Counted from the first letter of the stretch, positions 10,010 through 22,664 are shown. The stretch is 64,000 bases of DNA from Hermatobates lingyangjiaoensis (GCA_026182355.1 JAPFBL010000367.1:186001-250000); one strand, 5' to 3'. Program-made: numbers and translations. The notes: generated by a model from the sequence alone, not told the origin.

Positions 10010-10734
10010 CTGAAAACCAGTTAATTTGAATTTAACAACAAACAATCCATCTATATTTGTAATGACTCGGAAAACTTTTTAATATATTCATGTTATATAA
10101 TGCATTGATATAACAAAGGAATTTGTCTCCACCACAAAGATTAGGACTCTCTGAAATATGTTAATTTATTTTCTTGTAAAAGCTATATTGCACAATTAAA
10201 GCGACAGTAATAACAGCATCTTTTGCAGACACTTATTAAAAGCTGTATGGAGTTGCTTCCACTCATATTTTGTTATTTTTAAAATGAGGGATAATCAATT
10301 TAGTGGTGTAATAGTGAATGGTGATTAAAACAAGATAATACAGAGTAAGGCGCATTTATCATAAGGTACACGGTAAAAAATATTAGAGTAGAGTATTATA
10401 TAACGTCTTCCTCAGAGTGCCTTTGCTATGGAGAAAACACAAAACTTGTGTTTCCGATAATAATGTATTTCTTTAGTCCATAAGGATTCTTTCTACATAT
10501 CCAGCACTTTCTACTGATAACACAACACGCTATGAGTTGTTTGTTGTTGCCCATATGTTGTATATATTGACAAATGCCAGTAGTTATTTTAGTATTTTGT
10601 TCCCAATATAAATAATCTTCTATATATTTCTAGTGTTTTTTCTTTAGTTCATTTTATTTCATCTTATAAAAAATGTTTTTTTTATTGTTTAAACCGATTC
10701 TCTAGTGGCTTTTTGTTTGATCGAGTGGGAATCT

Positions 10735-10914
10735 TTAACGAGTATCTGACATCGTACAGTCTCGGGACGGACGGTTTAACATCTTCTCCGAGGGACGACG
10801 TACTCATATTTATTCATTCATCTCCTGCGTGAATAAATCGAGGGCCAGGTGGGGATTGAACTCCGGACTACCAGCCCAGAGGCGATTACGTTAACCACTG
10901 AGCTAACCTGGCCC
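10735..10914 (-). mobile_element. tRNA-derived SINE, copy 2
   Basis: Same head (GGTTAGCTCAGTGGTTAA A box; a TTCAATCC B box with one change) and body (TCGTCCCTCGGAGAAGATG) as copy 1. The distal tail is shorter here. Confidence 0.8.
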
Positions 10915-12570
10915 CTATTAAAACACGTTAATCTATCATAATATGGCAAAAATCTGTTAATCATTGTTTTTGACCCCAGTTGCACGCTCTAAATCTTGAA
11001 GTAGGATAACAACCAATCACGAGGTATGACAGATTTTTATAATATTATAATGAATATCAAAGTTATGTATGCAAGCTAATATTAGCTTGTCTTAACTTGA
11101 ATTTGACATAGAGAACCTCATTCATGTGTTTAATACTTATATGATTTAAATAGATGATTTTTAATGACTTTACGTTTAAAAGTAAGACGTCTTCATATAT
11201 CATATAACATTTGATTTAAGTATATGTTGTTAAATATTTATTAAAATATGACGGTTGTAGTTGAAGATAAAACAGTTTATAACCGGTACAGCACATATGA
11301 GGAAAGTGTTTTCAAACATCTATGATTCAATACATTCTAACCTCTGTTTTACTGGCATTTCACACTCTTATTTCATTCTTATTCGTACGGATGCTGTACA
11401 ATGAGAAATATGCGTTAGAATGAATTTAAGGATTATACGATATTCCTTAACACTGCCCACATTAAAAAGAAAAGTCTAACTTCAGCATCAAATAAAAATC
11501 TATGGATTAATAATTTATAACTTTACTTAAATGTGCCTTATTATATGCATTTAATAATAATATATTCTCAACCCACCAGCCTGTATACAACCCAAAAGAA
11601 AAATGGCATTGTCGTTTGTACAACAAAGGTTGGTTGCCAGTAATGCCATTATTAAAATACGTCGTATGATGTCCTCATAGGTCCTCCATTTGTGGTCTTA
11701 GCCCATTATCCAAATGAAACTGAGTGGTATTGTGTATTATTGTACGAAAATTCATACTTTCTCTTCAGCTGAATATTACCTAGCTAATCCATTTCGTTTA
11801 GTCGATTTTGGTAACTCCCAAATCAGGGGATTTGTTGTTCACCTGTTTTCTTGTATAGATTACAGGTATAGTACATGCCATCTTTATATATAATACTAAC
11901 ACTGATAACAAGGTTTAATTATTATAGTTTTTGATAATCTTTACATTTATAACTTTAATAAATATGTTTCAATGTTGATGAGTTCCCACCCTGCCACTGG
12001 TCAATGTCCACCCTGTATAGTTACTTCTTTTATGAGGATACATCGTTCTATGTCGAACATTGGGCATTCTTACAGAATATTATGTTTGTCTGGGACTTCT
12101 GTTCTATATGGACAGGTGTCCATACACAAATGACTGTACAAATTTAAGGAAATGATAGACAACAATTTCACAATTCTATGACTTTATAATATTTTGAATA
12201 AAAATTATGGAGAATGAAATAGTCAATGTGCAGTCAATAAATGTACCATAAATGCGACTTAATATGCCATAACAATTATTTTAATCAAATATAAATTAAT
12301 CCAAACTGCTTTACGTCAAGATTTGGTCAGAAAACTTTACAAGAAAATTAGCACCTTCCAGTCATTTGATGTCATTTGGCTATTTCTATAGCACCAACGT
12401 ATACACACACACAGATACTTGTTATTTTATATTTATATTTTTTATATTTAAAAAATACTCATTGAAACAAATAACAGAAGTTAGGGTAAACATTCTAAAG
12501 TATATTTATACTTTAAATCTTTGGGAGCTTTACTTAGTGTCTCTTTCGTTGTAATCAATCATTGGATGAA
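10915..12570. other. Intron E8-E9
   Basis: AT-rich. A fragment of the 8.5-kb element end at 11020-11033; otherwise nothing recognised. Confidence 0.5.
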
Positions 12571-12574
12571 ATTG

Positions 12575-12576
12575 CC

Positions 12577-12612
<36 letters not shown>
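12575..12612. repeat. (AT)n microsatellite
   Basis: AT run in the intron just after E8; creates chance frames. Confidence 0.95.
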
Positions 12613-12613
<1 letters not shown>

Positions 12614-12663
12614 AATTTAACGAATAAATTAATGAAAGAAGAACAAAAATTGATTTGGTTTAC

Positions 12664-12804
12664 TTTCACATCGTCGACAAGGATGATCTGGGAAGCGATG
12701 AGATTCATGATCCTGTTTGAAAAGGCAACGACTGCCCCAATATTGGGAGTGTTCTTGGACGATCGCTCCAACAGCAAAGACACCAACTCCGAGGCGCTCA
12801 ACTG
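12664..12804 (-). CDS. Exon E8: RasGEF middle segment
   Basis: The acceptor TTTTCAG is followed in phase 0 by QLSASELVSLLLERSS, then NTPNIGAVVAFSNRIMNLIA and SQIILVDD. The piece PNIGAVVAFSNRIMNLIASQII matches the RasGEF pattern PNI-x-A-x-x-x-x-FN-x-(V/I)-x-x-(W/L)-(V/I)-A, with Ser-Asn in place of the usual Phe-Asn pair. The end is either at GAT/GTGAAA or at GTGAAA/GTAAAC. Both keep phase 0 and differ by two codons; the second is drawn. An AT microsatellite lies just downstream in the intron (12575-12612). The phase fits E7 and E9 exactly. Confidence 0.85.
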
Positions 12805-13705
12805 CTGAAAACCAAACCTAAACTAAATACAACATCCAGTCATTTTCAAAACTACATTTAATATTTCTAATGTATTGAAACGTTTTTGAAATTCTTTTCC
12901 CTTCAGTCGAGGCTCAAAGGGATTCAACAATTAATGTTCGTTTCATTAGCCTGGACATTTTCAATTTTCAAAGTTGCTAATAGTTTCTACTCGAATGTAC
13001 TTGAAAAATATCTGTTTTTACCAGTAGGGTAGCATAAAAAGTGATTTAATACTCCGGGATGAGGACAAGTATAATTTAGTGTTGAAATTTCAATATGACC
13101 GTGTTATCATAAGTATTGATACCAATAAGTATTGAACAATCGCACTCCACCATCAAAGACCGTAAAGCAAAGTATTTTCTACTCTTTTTCTCAGAAAAAA
13201 AAATGGTCATTCGTATAATTATTTCATATATGTCATTCAGTAAATATTTCGTTACTCTGCGCACTCTAATAGTATATGTTATACCGTGCTATGAAGTGTG
13301 GCATTGTAGAACTATCCAGACCACTGGCCTGTTGATTTCTAAAAGCAACTGGTGTTAACTTGGGTCAGTTTAGAGGAACTGTAACGGGGAGAACAACATT
13401 TTACTGAATTTTTCCCACCTCTCACATATTGTGGAAAAACCTCAGTTTTATGCCGGCGAGTAATGTTATCTAAAGAAAGTTTAATTGACAGCCTTTATAT
13501 CACCACTCTAGCCTCAACTGAGCTCCATTCACCGAGTCCACGTTTTGCTTGGGCCCAGCAAGGACAAGATAGTTGTCACTTTTGGTTGACGACCCATTTG
13601 CTCGTCTAGCTACACCTATAGTGTTCTTCATCGTTGTGGATTTGTCTAACATAGAGATAAAAGCGTACTATAAAAGAGTCACATAATTTTTAAGTCTTGT
13701 ATTAC

Positions 13706-13845
13706 CCTAAGGAATAGGTCCCTTTCAATTATGGTCAATTGGTAGGCGATGACACTCGAGTCGAAGTCCCACAAGCTCAACCCGATGTCCAGTCGCAGAA
13801 TGTTCTTCAAGTATTTCAGTGGGTTATGGCAACCGTTGCACATAC
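13706..13845 (-). CDS. Exon E7: start of the RasGEF domain
   Basis: Between acceptor TAATTAG and donor CTTAGG/GTAATA the minus strand encodes GMCNGCHNPLKYL, then LDIGLSLWDFDS, then SVIAYQLTIIERDLFLR. The last part matches the first RasGEF helix, where a family-wide AxQLTxxxxxLF motif starts the domain. The Gly codon is formed across the splice with one base from E6. The exon ends in phase 0, fitting E8. The conserved Gln-Leu-Thr and Leu-Phe residues are intact, so nothing suggests a broken gene. Confidence 0.85.
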
Positions 13846-13849
13846 CTAA

Positions 13850-16800
13850 TTAAATACAATTAACGGGTTTAATAACTTTTAAAATTACTGATTCCATAAA
13901 CTACACATATATTTAAATTAATCATTCAAATGTTACCATTAAAACCGGTTATCTTTAACTCATTTTACAATTCAAAATAAATCAATTTACACTTTAACTT
14001 ATAAAAACAAACTAGATAAATGAACCCATAAACAAGAATAATATTAACATATTTTGAATTTTATTATGATCCCTACTGTCATCTACTTTCTATCATGTTA
14101 TGAAAGTCATTTAAACAGATACAATGACGAAATAATGATTCACACTATTCCTACTAGATATTCTTAAGAAAAAGCAGCGAAACGGATTTTGTGACTTCGA
14201 AACATTATAATGACTTAAAAATTCAAAATAATTATAGCAAAATAAAAATAGGAAAGCGTACATTTTTTATTCATCAGTACTTTTTGTTACTCTGTGAATA
14301 CAACTTCCGATATCTAGCCACACTAAGCATAGATACTAGGCGCACTTAATATCTAAAAATAAGAATAGCACAACATAAAGTAGACTGCAATAATAAAAAA
14401 AAAATAAACTCAGACTATCCAACCATGTATATAATATTGGACATATTTTTGTCTTTGATAATATACTAATAATAAACATGAAAAAAAGGAGACAAAAAAG
14501 AAAGTTCATAGAAATAATAAACATATTTAAACCTGAAAATAATGTAAATTTAAAAACGACATAGAGAAAGTCATTCAAATGTACACCAATCTAAGATAAA
14601 TTTTAGAATCTTTTTGGTAGTTCAATATCTAATTAAATAACTATAGCTTTATATATTTATTTTAGTAAATATTCCAGCAAATGTAAAAAAGAAACACTAC
14701 TTGTGACCTCTCAATAATCAGTTTGAAATATTGAAACGTAAATTATAAAAATGTTTGTCGAAATTATTAGTTGTGTCCTTCAAGAAGTCGATTTTTGATA
14801 GAAAGTCGTGTTAATAGAATAACAAGGACTGATGAAGTAAAGATGTGTTCCTTTTAAATAGAATGGTTAAAAAATAAATCATATTGATATTAATGAAAAA
14901 TTATAAAGTTTTTATGGTAAACTTGCATATTGTTCCATCTCCACTTCCATTGTGATTTTGACATCTGAAACATTATCCTTTCAAATTAGCTTGCCACTAT
15001 ATTTAATTGGTGCATAGTCAAGTAATTACATTTACATTTTTATTGGGCATTTTATATTTCTTAAATCTAAGTGCTTATGACATGCCTTGCAATTTGATAT
15101 TAGTAAAAATCTTTAAAAATTATTCATATTCTACTTTTGATCATTTACAATGTTTACATCATACTCGTATTCTAATATGCATTAAAGAAAGTAAAAGTAC
15201 ATATTGTGCTATATTATTACAATTATGTTACAGTATATTGTATTGTTGAAATTTAATGCAAATAATTTGAAAAAAATTAATTGATTAATGTAAGTAATCA
15301 AACTGCTGTCCAATACAATTTACAGTTTTGAATTCAGAGTGCTAGTAATCATCTGTGCAGATTGGTTTGGGCTGTCGTTTTTTTCAATATTATTAATGTA
15401 GTGAGAAGTATCAAAATGTAGTAATTCGTTTATTCTCAGGAGAACTTGAATATAAGTATTAACTTTACTTTTTATTACTTCCATGGCCTATGTCCATTTG
15501 AAATGTGTTGCAGACAGTGACGTCTGTGTTAGTTGTGCTTCGTCTGGTTTGTTATGGTTGCTTTCATGGTTGGTTCATACTACAGGTATGGTTGGTTACG
15601 AGTCATGACTTAATGCTATAAGTGGTTAGCATTAAAAGTCTGGAGACTTTTCTATAGAGGTAGCGAAATGTAAAGGAACTTTTGTAAATTCTTTGTATTG
15701 GTAGTTACAGGAAAATTTTCTACATAAAGTAGGCTTTTGACTATTCACTATTATAAGGAAGCTTTTGATATAATTCCAATAATTAGTAAATACCACAGAG
15801 TGACTGATTGCACCACTCATAAGTAAATTCGACAAGCGATTATCATTAGCTTCGTCTCCTCATTGGTCACCAGTCAAATGAAGGTGCAGGAAAAAAACCC
15901 TGAGGAAAAACTTTCACGAAGAAAATAGTCCCATCTAGAAAAATCCCCTTCAGGAGATAACCAACCCATGGAAAAAATGTCAAGTAATAGAAAACTGAAT
16001 CTATAATTTAGGATAATATATAATTTAGGATAAAAGTAAATTAAACTTTAAATTAATAGTTTAACTGTTTCTATTAAGTGAGTGTTCTTGTGTTTGAAAA
16101 ATAACTCTATACACCCCTTAATAATAGCCAGTTCATTTTTCTTGTTTTGTTCTAATTTAATTGCAGAATTTGTATGAACACACTTTGCTATGATAAAGGT
16201 TGTTGACGATATTTAAAAAAAAACATTCCTTCTGTAAGAGCACTCTGAATAGTGTAGATTATTTGAATTGACTCCAGGAAAAGATATGATTTCTGAGTTG
16301 GAGAGTTGTGAATGGGAAATGATAATCTGAACAAGTCTGAAATGGTGAAGTGAGACCTCATGGTTCAAGTAATCAAATCCATTCGTCTTCAGTACATATC
16401 CTGTGAATGGTACTCTAAAATGAGATACATACATGTTTACTTAATACGAAAGAGAAACATTAGTAAGGAGAAGGGAATTTTTTCAAGATGTGCGGGATTT
16501 TTCAATAGAGAAGTTTTCTCCTAGAACTTTTATCCCTTTGTACTAAACTTTGTCTCTGTGGTCTCTCACTATATTTAACTAACAATAAAAAAGTACAATT
16601 GACTAAAATTCAGTAAAGTCCCAATCTTTACTGAAATATGACAAGGTTTTGAAACCAAAAGGTTATTATATTTCAAGCCCTCTGCCAGTGAAGATGACCT
16701 TTGCCAATGCTGTTCCTTTATAGTACTCACCAATAATCGATTAATGCCATGAAACTTCGGACTTCTATCAGTGTAATCACAAGCATTATAAACGTTATTT

Positions 16801-17115
16801 ATTTCTGTCATAATCTATTTAAAAAATGTAAAGTATTTTCTACTTAATATTCAAATTTATGAAAATATTACAAAAGAAATCCATACATTTGATGTTTTCT
16901 TTTCTTTAAGTTCCAAAATCCTTTTTTCTTTTTTGTATCTGTGAGAGAAAAAAATTTTAATTAATAAAATTAAGTAACTTATTACAGAATAAGATACTAC
17001 ACTTAATGGAAATTATATTTTTAAAATTATAACCTTTAGTTACATTTTTCTATTGTCAAACTGAAACACTTACTTATAAAATATCCTTATTTCGTAATTT
17101 AAAGCATTGTATTTT
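13850..17115. other. Intron E6-E7
   Basis: AT-rich with chance frames of 60-80 codons; no coding signal or familiar repeat before IE-1 at 17.1 kb. Confidence 0.5.
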
Positions 17116-17119
17116 TTTA

Positions 17120-17665
17120 CTGTGCTATAAGTAAAGTATAGTGATCGTGAAAAAATTCGATCTCAAAGTTTTCACGGAATTAGATGTTTTGATGTCCCAG
17201 ATGTCGTTTTATGAAGTTTTTTAGATGTTGTCTGGGTATGAGTGGGTGGGTGGGTGGGGAGTATGTATCCAAAGTTTATGGCCACGCCACGGTCCACAAT
17301 CTTTGATGGATCAAATTGATATTTTACACGAAAATTGGCCTCATAGTGTCGATGAGCCCTAGTGTTTGGGAATAATTTTGGATGGCGGGAAAGTCACTCT
17401 TTTGTTTAAAAAAAAAAAACCTTTTTTAGACAACATTTTTTTCCCTTTAACTACTCATTCTAGAGTCTTAAAATTTTGACATTATCTTTATGACTACAAA
17501 ACCAATAAACGAATTATATCCTCAGATTTTTAAAACAATAGAAAATATATTTTTTTCAATAAAATGTAAAAATTCTGACTTACTATTCAATCTGAAAGCT
17601 TGTGAGAGCGATGCAAGCCAATTGTAAAGTAGATGGTAGGCCACTCCAGATTTTTATTAAATGTT
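17120..17665 (+). mobile_element. Unclassified element IE-1, internally deleted old copy
   Basis: Begins CTATAAGTAAAGTATAGTGA and runs through GTGAAAAAATTCGATCTC, a GGGTGGGTGGGT run, TTTGATGGATC and GTGAGAGCGATGCAAGCC. It ends at GGCCACTCCAGATTTTTATT. It matches 62.8-63.3 kb in the same orientation with many substitutions and lacks the last ~0.7 kb before the terminal GGCCACTCC word. No credible ORF. Confidence 0.75.
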
Positions 17666-17775
17666 ACTTTTCGAGATATAATGTCATTCTATTAACAAAC
17701 ATTTTTTACGGCCTTATGGGATGATCAACTAGTTTTGTTAAGATTCTGCTAGTTGATAAGAAAATGCATGATCAC

Positions 17776-17888
17776 CTGGAGAAGGGAGAGAGGCCAGCTG
17801 TCGGATGTGGTCAATGAGCTCTTTGTAGAGTTGAGGCCCTGGTCGAGGCCTGTACCAGTAATCCTTGGTCCAGAAGTACACTGGTGGC
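17776..17888 (-). CDS. Exon E6: linker just before the RasGEF domain
   Basis: The minus-strand acceptor GTGTGCAG precedes PPVYFWTKDYWYRPRPG, followed by PQLYKELIDHIRQLASLPSP. The donor is CTCCAG/GTGATC. An Arg codon is completed from the two bases left by E5, and one base is left for E7. Both junctions are in phase, which is good evidence for a real exon even though I do not recognise the family. The Trp/Tyr/Pro-rich start followed by a helix looks like a domain boundary or linker. A small foldback-type repeat lies immediately upstream (17.93-18.05 kb). Confidence 0.75.
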
Positions 17889-18539
17889 CTGCACACCCAC
17901 ACATAGTACTCAGTATATATATATAGTAACAAAGAGCTTGATATGAAAATCAAACTTCAAACCTGTTTCGGTTTTCTTTGATATCTTCTTCACAGATAGT
18001 ATATGGAAATGAAGAAGGACACACTTAAACTAACCACCAACCAATAAACCCATCTTCACTAACCAATATAAAATTACACAAAAAATATATGTAATTACAA
18101 ATTATATAACTTAATCCATCTGAATATTTCTGACTGGCACAATCTGAACTTTCTGACTGGCACAAATCACATATCTGTACGACATTGCTGTCTTTGGTTA
18201 GGTCATCTTCAGGGATACAGTGATGCAAAATAAACTCTTAACTAATACTAGTTGTTTTAACCTTAAAGGTCATTTAAATATAAAAATAAGAAAACAAATT
18301 GATATTAATAAAAATTATGTACAAACATTAAATTTGAGTCCTATAATGAAGAATTGTTATATCTTATATATATAATGAAGAATTAATTTTACCAAATTTA
18401 GTATAATTATTGATATACTTAATTATACTGAACTCGTTAACATTTAATGTGTGATGTAACAAAATATTTATTTGTGATTGAAATAATACTTTAGTTTATA
18501 TAAAATAAAATATCTAAAACAGAATATACATTTCTGAAA

Positions 18540-18592
18540 TAGAAGTCAGATCTTTCGACCAATATCAGTCCTAGTCAGAGCCTCAAAGAGAA
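18540..18592 (-). repeat. Distant relative of the hammerhead motif
   Basis: Minus strand: CUCUGACUAGGACU, then GGUC, GAAAGAUCUGAC. It has a stem II and GAAA, but box 1 is CUGACUA and the cleavage doublet would be UG, so two core positions are lost. Confidence 0.35.
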
Positions 18593-18685
18593 TTATTCTG
18601 TAAATCTCTTATAGGATTTAGTATTGCGGTTTATTCATAGGACGAACAGAGCAGGGACAAAGATAGAAGAATGTAAAGAATGTAC

Positions 18686-18858
18686 CTGGTGGGAAGATTG
18701 AACCTGTTGGTTGCAGGCAAGGCGAGGGTGGAGTGGGTGCGGTCGACGTAGAGGGCCTCGCAGGACAGAGAAGAGGTCAGCTGCCGCCTGGGAAAGGGCA
18801 GATGCAGCTCTTCTGGGAGTCGTCTTCTCAGCTGCACCTCTGAACTCACTTGTCGCAC
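18686..18858 (-). CDS. Exon E5: basic region upstream of RasGEF
   Basis: The acceptor GATACTAG opens phase-0 coding: VRQVSSEVQLRRRLPEELHL, then PFPRRQLTSSLSCEALYVDR, then ALPATNRFNLPTR. The donor is CACCAG/GTACAT. Two bases are left over and E6 supplies the third (Arg). The block is markedly GC-richer than its flanks. A second minus frame is open over part of the exon but does not match the E6 phase. The region is basic and Leu/Pro-rich. I do not recognise a domain in it. Confidence 0.7.
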
Positions 18859-18859
18859 C

Positions 18860-19970
18860 TAGTATCAATCACACGCTTACGACACTCACAATAATGTGTC
18901 CATAGTGAACTTATATAATATATAACCTCAAACAGTGTAAGGCACCTTCCACCCGGCCCATGGTGGTGGTTCAGGCTGTCCATGTAATAAATTGTCCTAA
19001 GCATATCCAGAACTCTCCTAATCAGGAATTGTATACAATGAGGCATTTTTTTTAATTGAATCATTGGACGCTCTAGAGATTATATTTAGTGATTATGCAT
19101 TGTATCTCGCTTCTCTTCAGTGTCTGAGAATGATCAAGTTGTACGTAGTAACACCAAATCGTACTTGTAATACGATCAAAACGAGAATTCCAAGCGTTTT
19201 GAGCCGTATATTCGTCACATGGATGTTGAACTCGTGGCTGTGCCTACTTCCTAAGTTGCCGAGTTGATTTTTTTCCCGCTATTGTGTGAAAGAGAATCTA
19301 TCTACTACAGTGGTTGACTAGAAAGTAAGAAGAGAGTTGGTGACTACTACATTTATCTGTTTATTATCAAAAAAACTTAACATGTAGTGCTTCCTCTTGA
19401 AGTAAGCCTTGCCTGGTGAAACGAGTGAATTTCTCGTCAAAAGGAAGAGAAGCAACATAAAAACTGTAACTGTAATTAACATAAAACTGCACGATTAGTA
19501 TGAACTACTGAATGAAAACATCAAAGAAATATAAAACTAATTTAGGGTCAAAAATTTAATGACTGTAAGTGGTATTTATGTCATATTAATGTGTACGTAC
19601 TTTTAAGCCTCCCCCCTCCCACTTAATATAGTTCGGTGATGGTCCTATAAAGGATGACTTATTTCGACTCATCATGCTTTCCTGTCTGTTGTTCAATAAT
19701 ATGAATATTCCAGTAAATTAATACTGCAATGAAAAGTTATATTCATCTTTTCAGTTTACAGCAGTTCTGTTTTTTGATAATTCGTTCATTACTTAATAAT
19801 AAACTAAAGTTTAATAATAAAGAAGAGACAAAGAAAAATAAAAGTAAAATTAAGAAAATAGGAAAATAATTTTTAGGAGTTGGAGGAGGAGGGATCTAAA
19901 TACTTAGGAATCTAAAGCTTAAACTAAATATTCAATAAATTGATATAAAGACTAAAATGTTGATTATAAG
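18860..19970. other. Intron after E4, nothing recognised
   Basis: 19070-19260 is CG-richer and may be an old repeat; no supported exon. Confidence 0.4.
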
Positions 19971-19974
19971 GAGG

Positions 19975-20225
19975 TGAGTGCCTGAAGAGAGAAGGCCTGT
20001 TGCCTGGAAGGAGCCCAGGGTCCCAGCCCGAAAAGGAGATGCGGCAATGGGGAAATGCGTCGCTTCTTGTGCCGCCCCGGTGCCCACTTGCCCGGAGCAG
20101 GAGATCTTGGCAGCTCTAGCCCGCAGCTCTCCACCCTTTCCACTGAAGTTGCATCACCCTTTCCAACATTCTTGGCTTCTCTTTCTTTCTCCACTGCTGT
20201 TTTGTCCCCACCATTCCTCACCATT
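19975..20225 (-). other. GC-rich block, possible exon (strand and frame unresolved)
   Basis: About 250 bases are far richer in G+C than the flanks and are open in two minus-strand frames and one plus-strand frame. The minus frames read as a basic Pro-rich peptide or as an Ala/Ser/Gly-rich one. Neither side has a convincing minus-strand splice site; a GGAG/GTGAGT donor-like signal sits on the plus strand at the left edge. Position between E4 and E5 suggests a further exon of the same gene, but E4 in its phase-0 reading already joins E5 without it. It may be an alternative exon or a conserved non-coding island. Confidence 0.3.
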
Positions 20226-20603
20226 TGAAAAAGAACATACAGTTAGTCAAATATCCCCTTCAGCCGGCCTTGCTGTCTTTCACAAAGTTTTAGAATGATA
20301 CCAACAAACTTGATTTATAAGTACGACTCGCATTATCTCCCCTTGATTCGATTGTGATTAAAATGTCATACCACCTGACTTCATTGTTAAACATAATATC
20401 CTGGTATCTTTTTTTAATAGTAGTCTAATTAACTTACTCAATATATATATTTAGTTATTCACCATTTCTTTATCATATTTTCTAAAAATTATGATAAAAA
20501 TAAACAATTTTCTTACACCTCTATTATTAAAATATAAAATTAAAATTGATTTTTAAGAGATCGCTTCTCTCTCTCTCTTTCCTCTCTATCCATCTCTGTC
20601 TCT

Positions 20604-20605
<2 letters not shown>

Positions 20606-20660
<55 letters not shown>
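20606..20660. repeat. (AT)n microsatellite
   Basis: Long AT run, preceded by a CT-rich stretch (20565-20605), next to a foldback. Confidence 0.95.
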
Positions 20661-20661
<1 letters not shown>

Positions 20662-20740
20662 TGTGTTCTCTAATCGAGGTTCGGTCAATTTTGCAGGATA
20701 AAAAATATTATTATACGATATATTATTGAATCTGTTATAT
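20658..20740. repeat. Diverged copy of the 62.1-kb foldback arm
   Basis: TAGGTGTG, then ATCGAGGTTCGGTCAATTTT and GCAGGAT match 62120-62165 with changes, again next to a TA run. Confidence 0.55.
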
Positions 20741-20995
20741 ATATATATATAGTTATATATATATATATATATATATACAAAACTAAAGTTTATCAGGACT
20801 CGGTCAGTTCTTCAAGTTCAAACTAAACTCTCATTGCCAACGTTTCGGTCTTTATTTAAAACCTTTTTCATAGGCAGAAGTACAAATTATGAAACAGAAA
20901 AACTAAGTATTACATTACAAATTATTTTTCTTTGTAAAATAAACTGACCGAGTCCCGATAAACTTTAGTTTTGTTTCTATTCCACGGTCGATACG
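20740..20995. repeat. Foldback between TA microsatellites (20.8 kb)
   Basis: Arms near 20780-20808 and 20942-20973 mirror each other through ACTAAAGTTTATC and CTCGGTCAGT. The interior has AACGTTTCGGTCTTTATT, a GAAAC-type word in reverse. TA runs flank both sides (20740-20776, 21000-21023). Confidence 0.7.
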
Positions 20996-21564
20996 TTTAT
21001 CAATATATATATATATATATATACCAATTAATTAAAACGATTCCTTGAAATAAATAAACTACATTCGCAGAAATACACACAAAAAAAAACACAGAATCTC
21101 ACTATTATATTTCAATTGCCTCGTCATCAGGAAGTTAGATGTGAGTTCTCTGCAGACAATCGACGACTGAAGTGAATCTCCTTGAAGAGGAGGCAATCAA
21201 TCAGTGAATCAGTGAAGTCAACTGATGGAGTTATATATACATATATACATATTTAACTAAAATACATGGAACAGGGCACAGTGCAGTACTCTATTTACTC
21301 TGCTAGTGCAGTTCTGCAGATCTGCAGTTCTGTATAGAACTCTATACCGCACTCGGTTCTTTAAATATCACCAACATTAACATGACCTGGAAGTCTGATC
21401 ACATAATACACAATGGTCTACTTCATCTACCATTGTATGAGTACTAGTAGTTAGTGCATTTCTTCAAATTTCAAATATATCAAAATAATACCAAATTTCC
21501 AAAACTCTGTTTTGAAGTTTATAAAATGTGACTTTGAAAACAAGCGGAAGAAGCCAGCAGTTAC

Positions 21565-21683
21565 CTGGTGAGGAAGACGCCACTGCTGGCAGGTAGAGGC
21601 CAGTGTTGCAGTTCTCAGAGACTCCGTTTCCAAATCTGTTGACCTGACAATAGCTTTCACTACGCTCTTGAAGTTCAACTTCA
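21565..21683 (-). CDS. Exon E4: upstream region, frame ambiguous
   Basis: Bounded on the minus strand by acceptor TTTGGCAG and donor CACCAG/GTAACT. Two frames are open. One reads KLNFKSVVKAIVRSTDLETE followed by SLRTATLASTCQQW, looks helical, and ends in phase 0, which fits E5. The other reads EVELQERSESYCQVNRFGNG, fits the phase proposed for the end of E3, and leaves one base. The two constraints conflict, so either an exon is missing or the E3 donor is wrong. Two good splice sites and raised G+C support it as an exon. No family is recognised. Confidence 0.55.
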
Positions 21684-21775
21684 CTGCCAAACCATATCCC
21701 ATCACCACATGTCAATACAATATGTACAATAGATATATGTAAAACAATATTTCACATAACAGGTAAAACAACAAT

Positions 21776-21955
21776 CAACGACCAAACCACAATAAGAAAT
21801 GAGAAAAAATACTAACATCTTTCAACCGAAACAAGCAGTCTTCGTCAGAGTCAGAGTCGTCAGTGTCAGTTGAGATTTGAGTCTAACAAAGACTGCTTGT
21901 TATGGTTGAAAGTCTTTTTTTCTCATTTCTTATTGTCGTTGAACTGTGATTTCAC
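21776..21955. repeat. Hammerhead-bearing foldback, 21.8 kb
   Basis: Left arm ACCACAATAAGAAATGAGAA onward and right arm ending CTCATTTCTTATTGTCGTT are inverted over ~75 bases. The minus-strand reading of the left arm has CUGACGA (around 21844), a stem II and GAAA (around 21822), but stem III and stem I pair poorly. Confidence 0.75.
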
Positions 21956-21976
21956 ATAAACACGTTGAATAACAAT

Positions 21977-22600
21977 CAATGATCAAGCACAATATGAAAT
22001 GGGTAAAAAAAGACTAAGATCCTTCAACCGTAACAAGCACTCTTCATCAAAGTCAAAAAGCAGCTAAAACACTAGATGTAGAAAAATCTGCTGAGAGGTT
22101 GAGATGAATTGGAGGGAGGAGTGGTATTTTAAAAGGGTGTTAAGTGCAGGAAAGCACAAATATCCAGCGAGGGTTGTTTGGGTAAGAAGGAGTAAAAACT
22201 ATCCGCTAGCTGCTAACCCTCTTAGAAGAGGCTATTGCCCTCGTCACGAAACTATCAAGCCTAAAGAGCCCGTTACTAATGTTTATATATTAGTATATAT
22301 TTATACATGGGCACTTTAAGCTTGATACTTTCGTGACGAGGGCAAGAGCCTCTTCTAAGAGGATTGACAGCTAGCGGATAGTTTTTACTCCTTCTTACCC
22401 AAAGAACCCTCGCTGGATATTTGTTTTTTCCTGCACTTTACACCCTTTTAAAATACCACTCTTCCCTCCCACTCTACTCAACCCTCACCAAATGTTTCTG
22501 TAGAGTTTCAGTTGGGTTTTTGACTCTGACGAAGACCGCTTGTTACGGTTGAAAGATCTTCGTTTTTTCTTCTCCATTTCATATTGTGGTTTAATGATTA
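21977..22600. repeat. Large foldback with ~280-bp arms, 22.0-22.6 kb
   Basis: Arms about 21980-22262 and 22313-22598 are inverted copies; shared words include AGGGCAATAGCC/AGAGGCTATTGCCCT-type text near the centre and CAACCGTAACAAGC at the outer ends. The left arm has a broken core (UUGAUGA; GAAG in place of GAAA). The right arm (22522-22564) keeps CUGACGA and GAAA. No ORF other than a chance 71-codon frame. Confidence 0.8.
22522..22564 (+). ncRNA. Hammerhead-like motif in the 22-kb foldback
   Basis: CUGACGA, stem II ACCG/CGGU with loop, GAAA, a one-base-pair-extended stem III G-AU-C and UU as the cleavage doublet. The 3' side of stem I is CGUU, where intact copies have AGUC, so stem I is weak. 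Confidence 0.4.
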
Positions 22601-22664
22601 TATGATATATATATAAATAAAAATATTAAACAGTCCAAACCGGACAGATAAATAAATAAAAAAG

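Noticed and set aside
17940..18010. Hammerhead motif near ACCTGTTTCGGTTTTC (minus strand)
   Set aside because: GAAAC is present but no CUGANGA at the right distance.
18180..18230. CUGAAGA box on the minus strand
   Set aside because: No GAAA partner follows the expected hairpin.
22104..22319. 71-codon plus-strand frame
   Set aside because: It runs through the inverted arm of a foldback and has no family resemblance.
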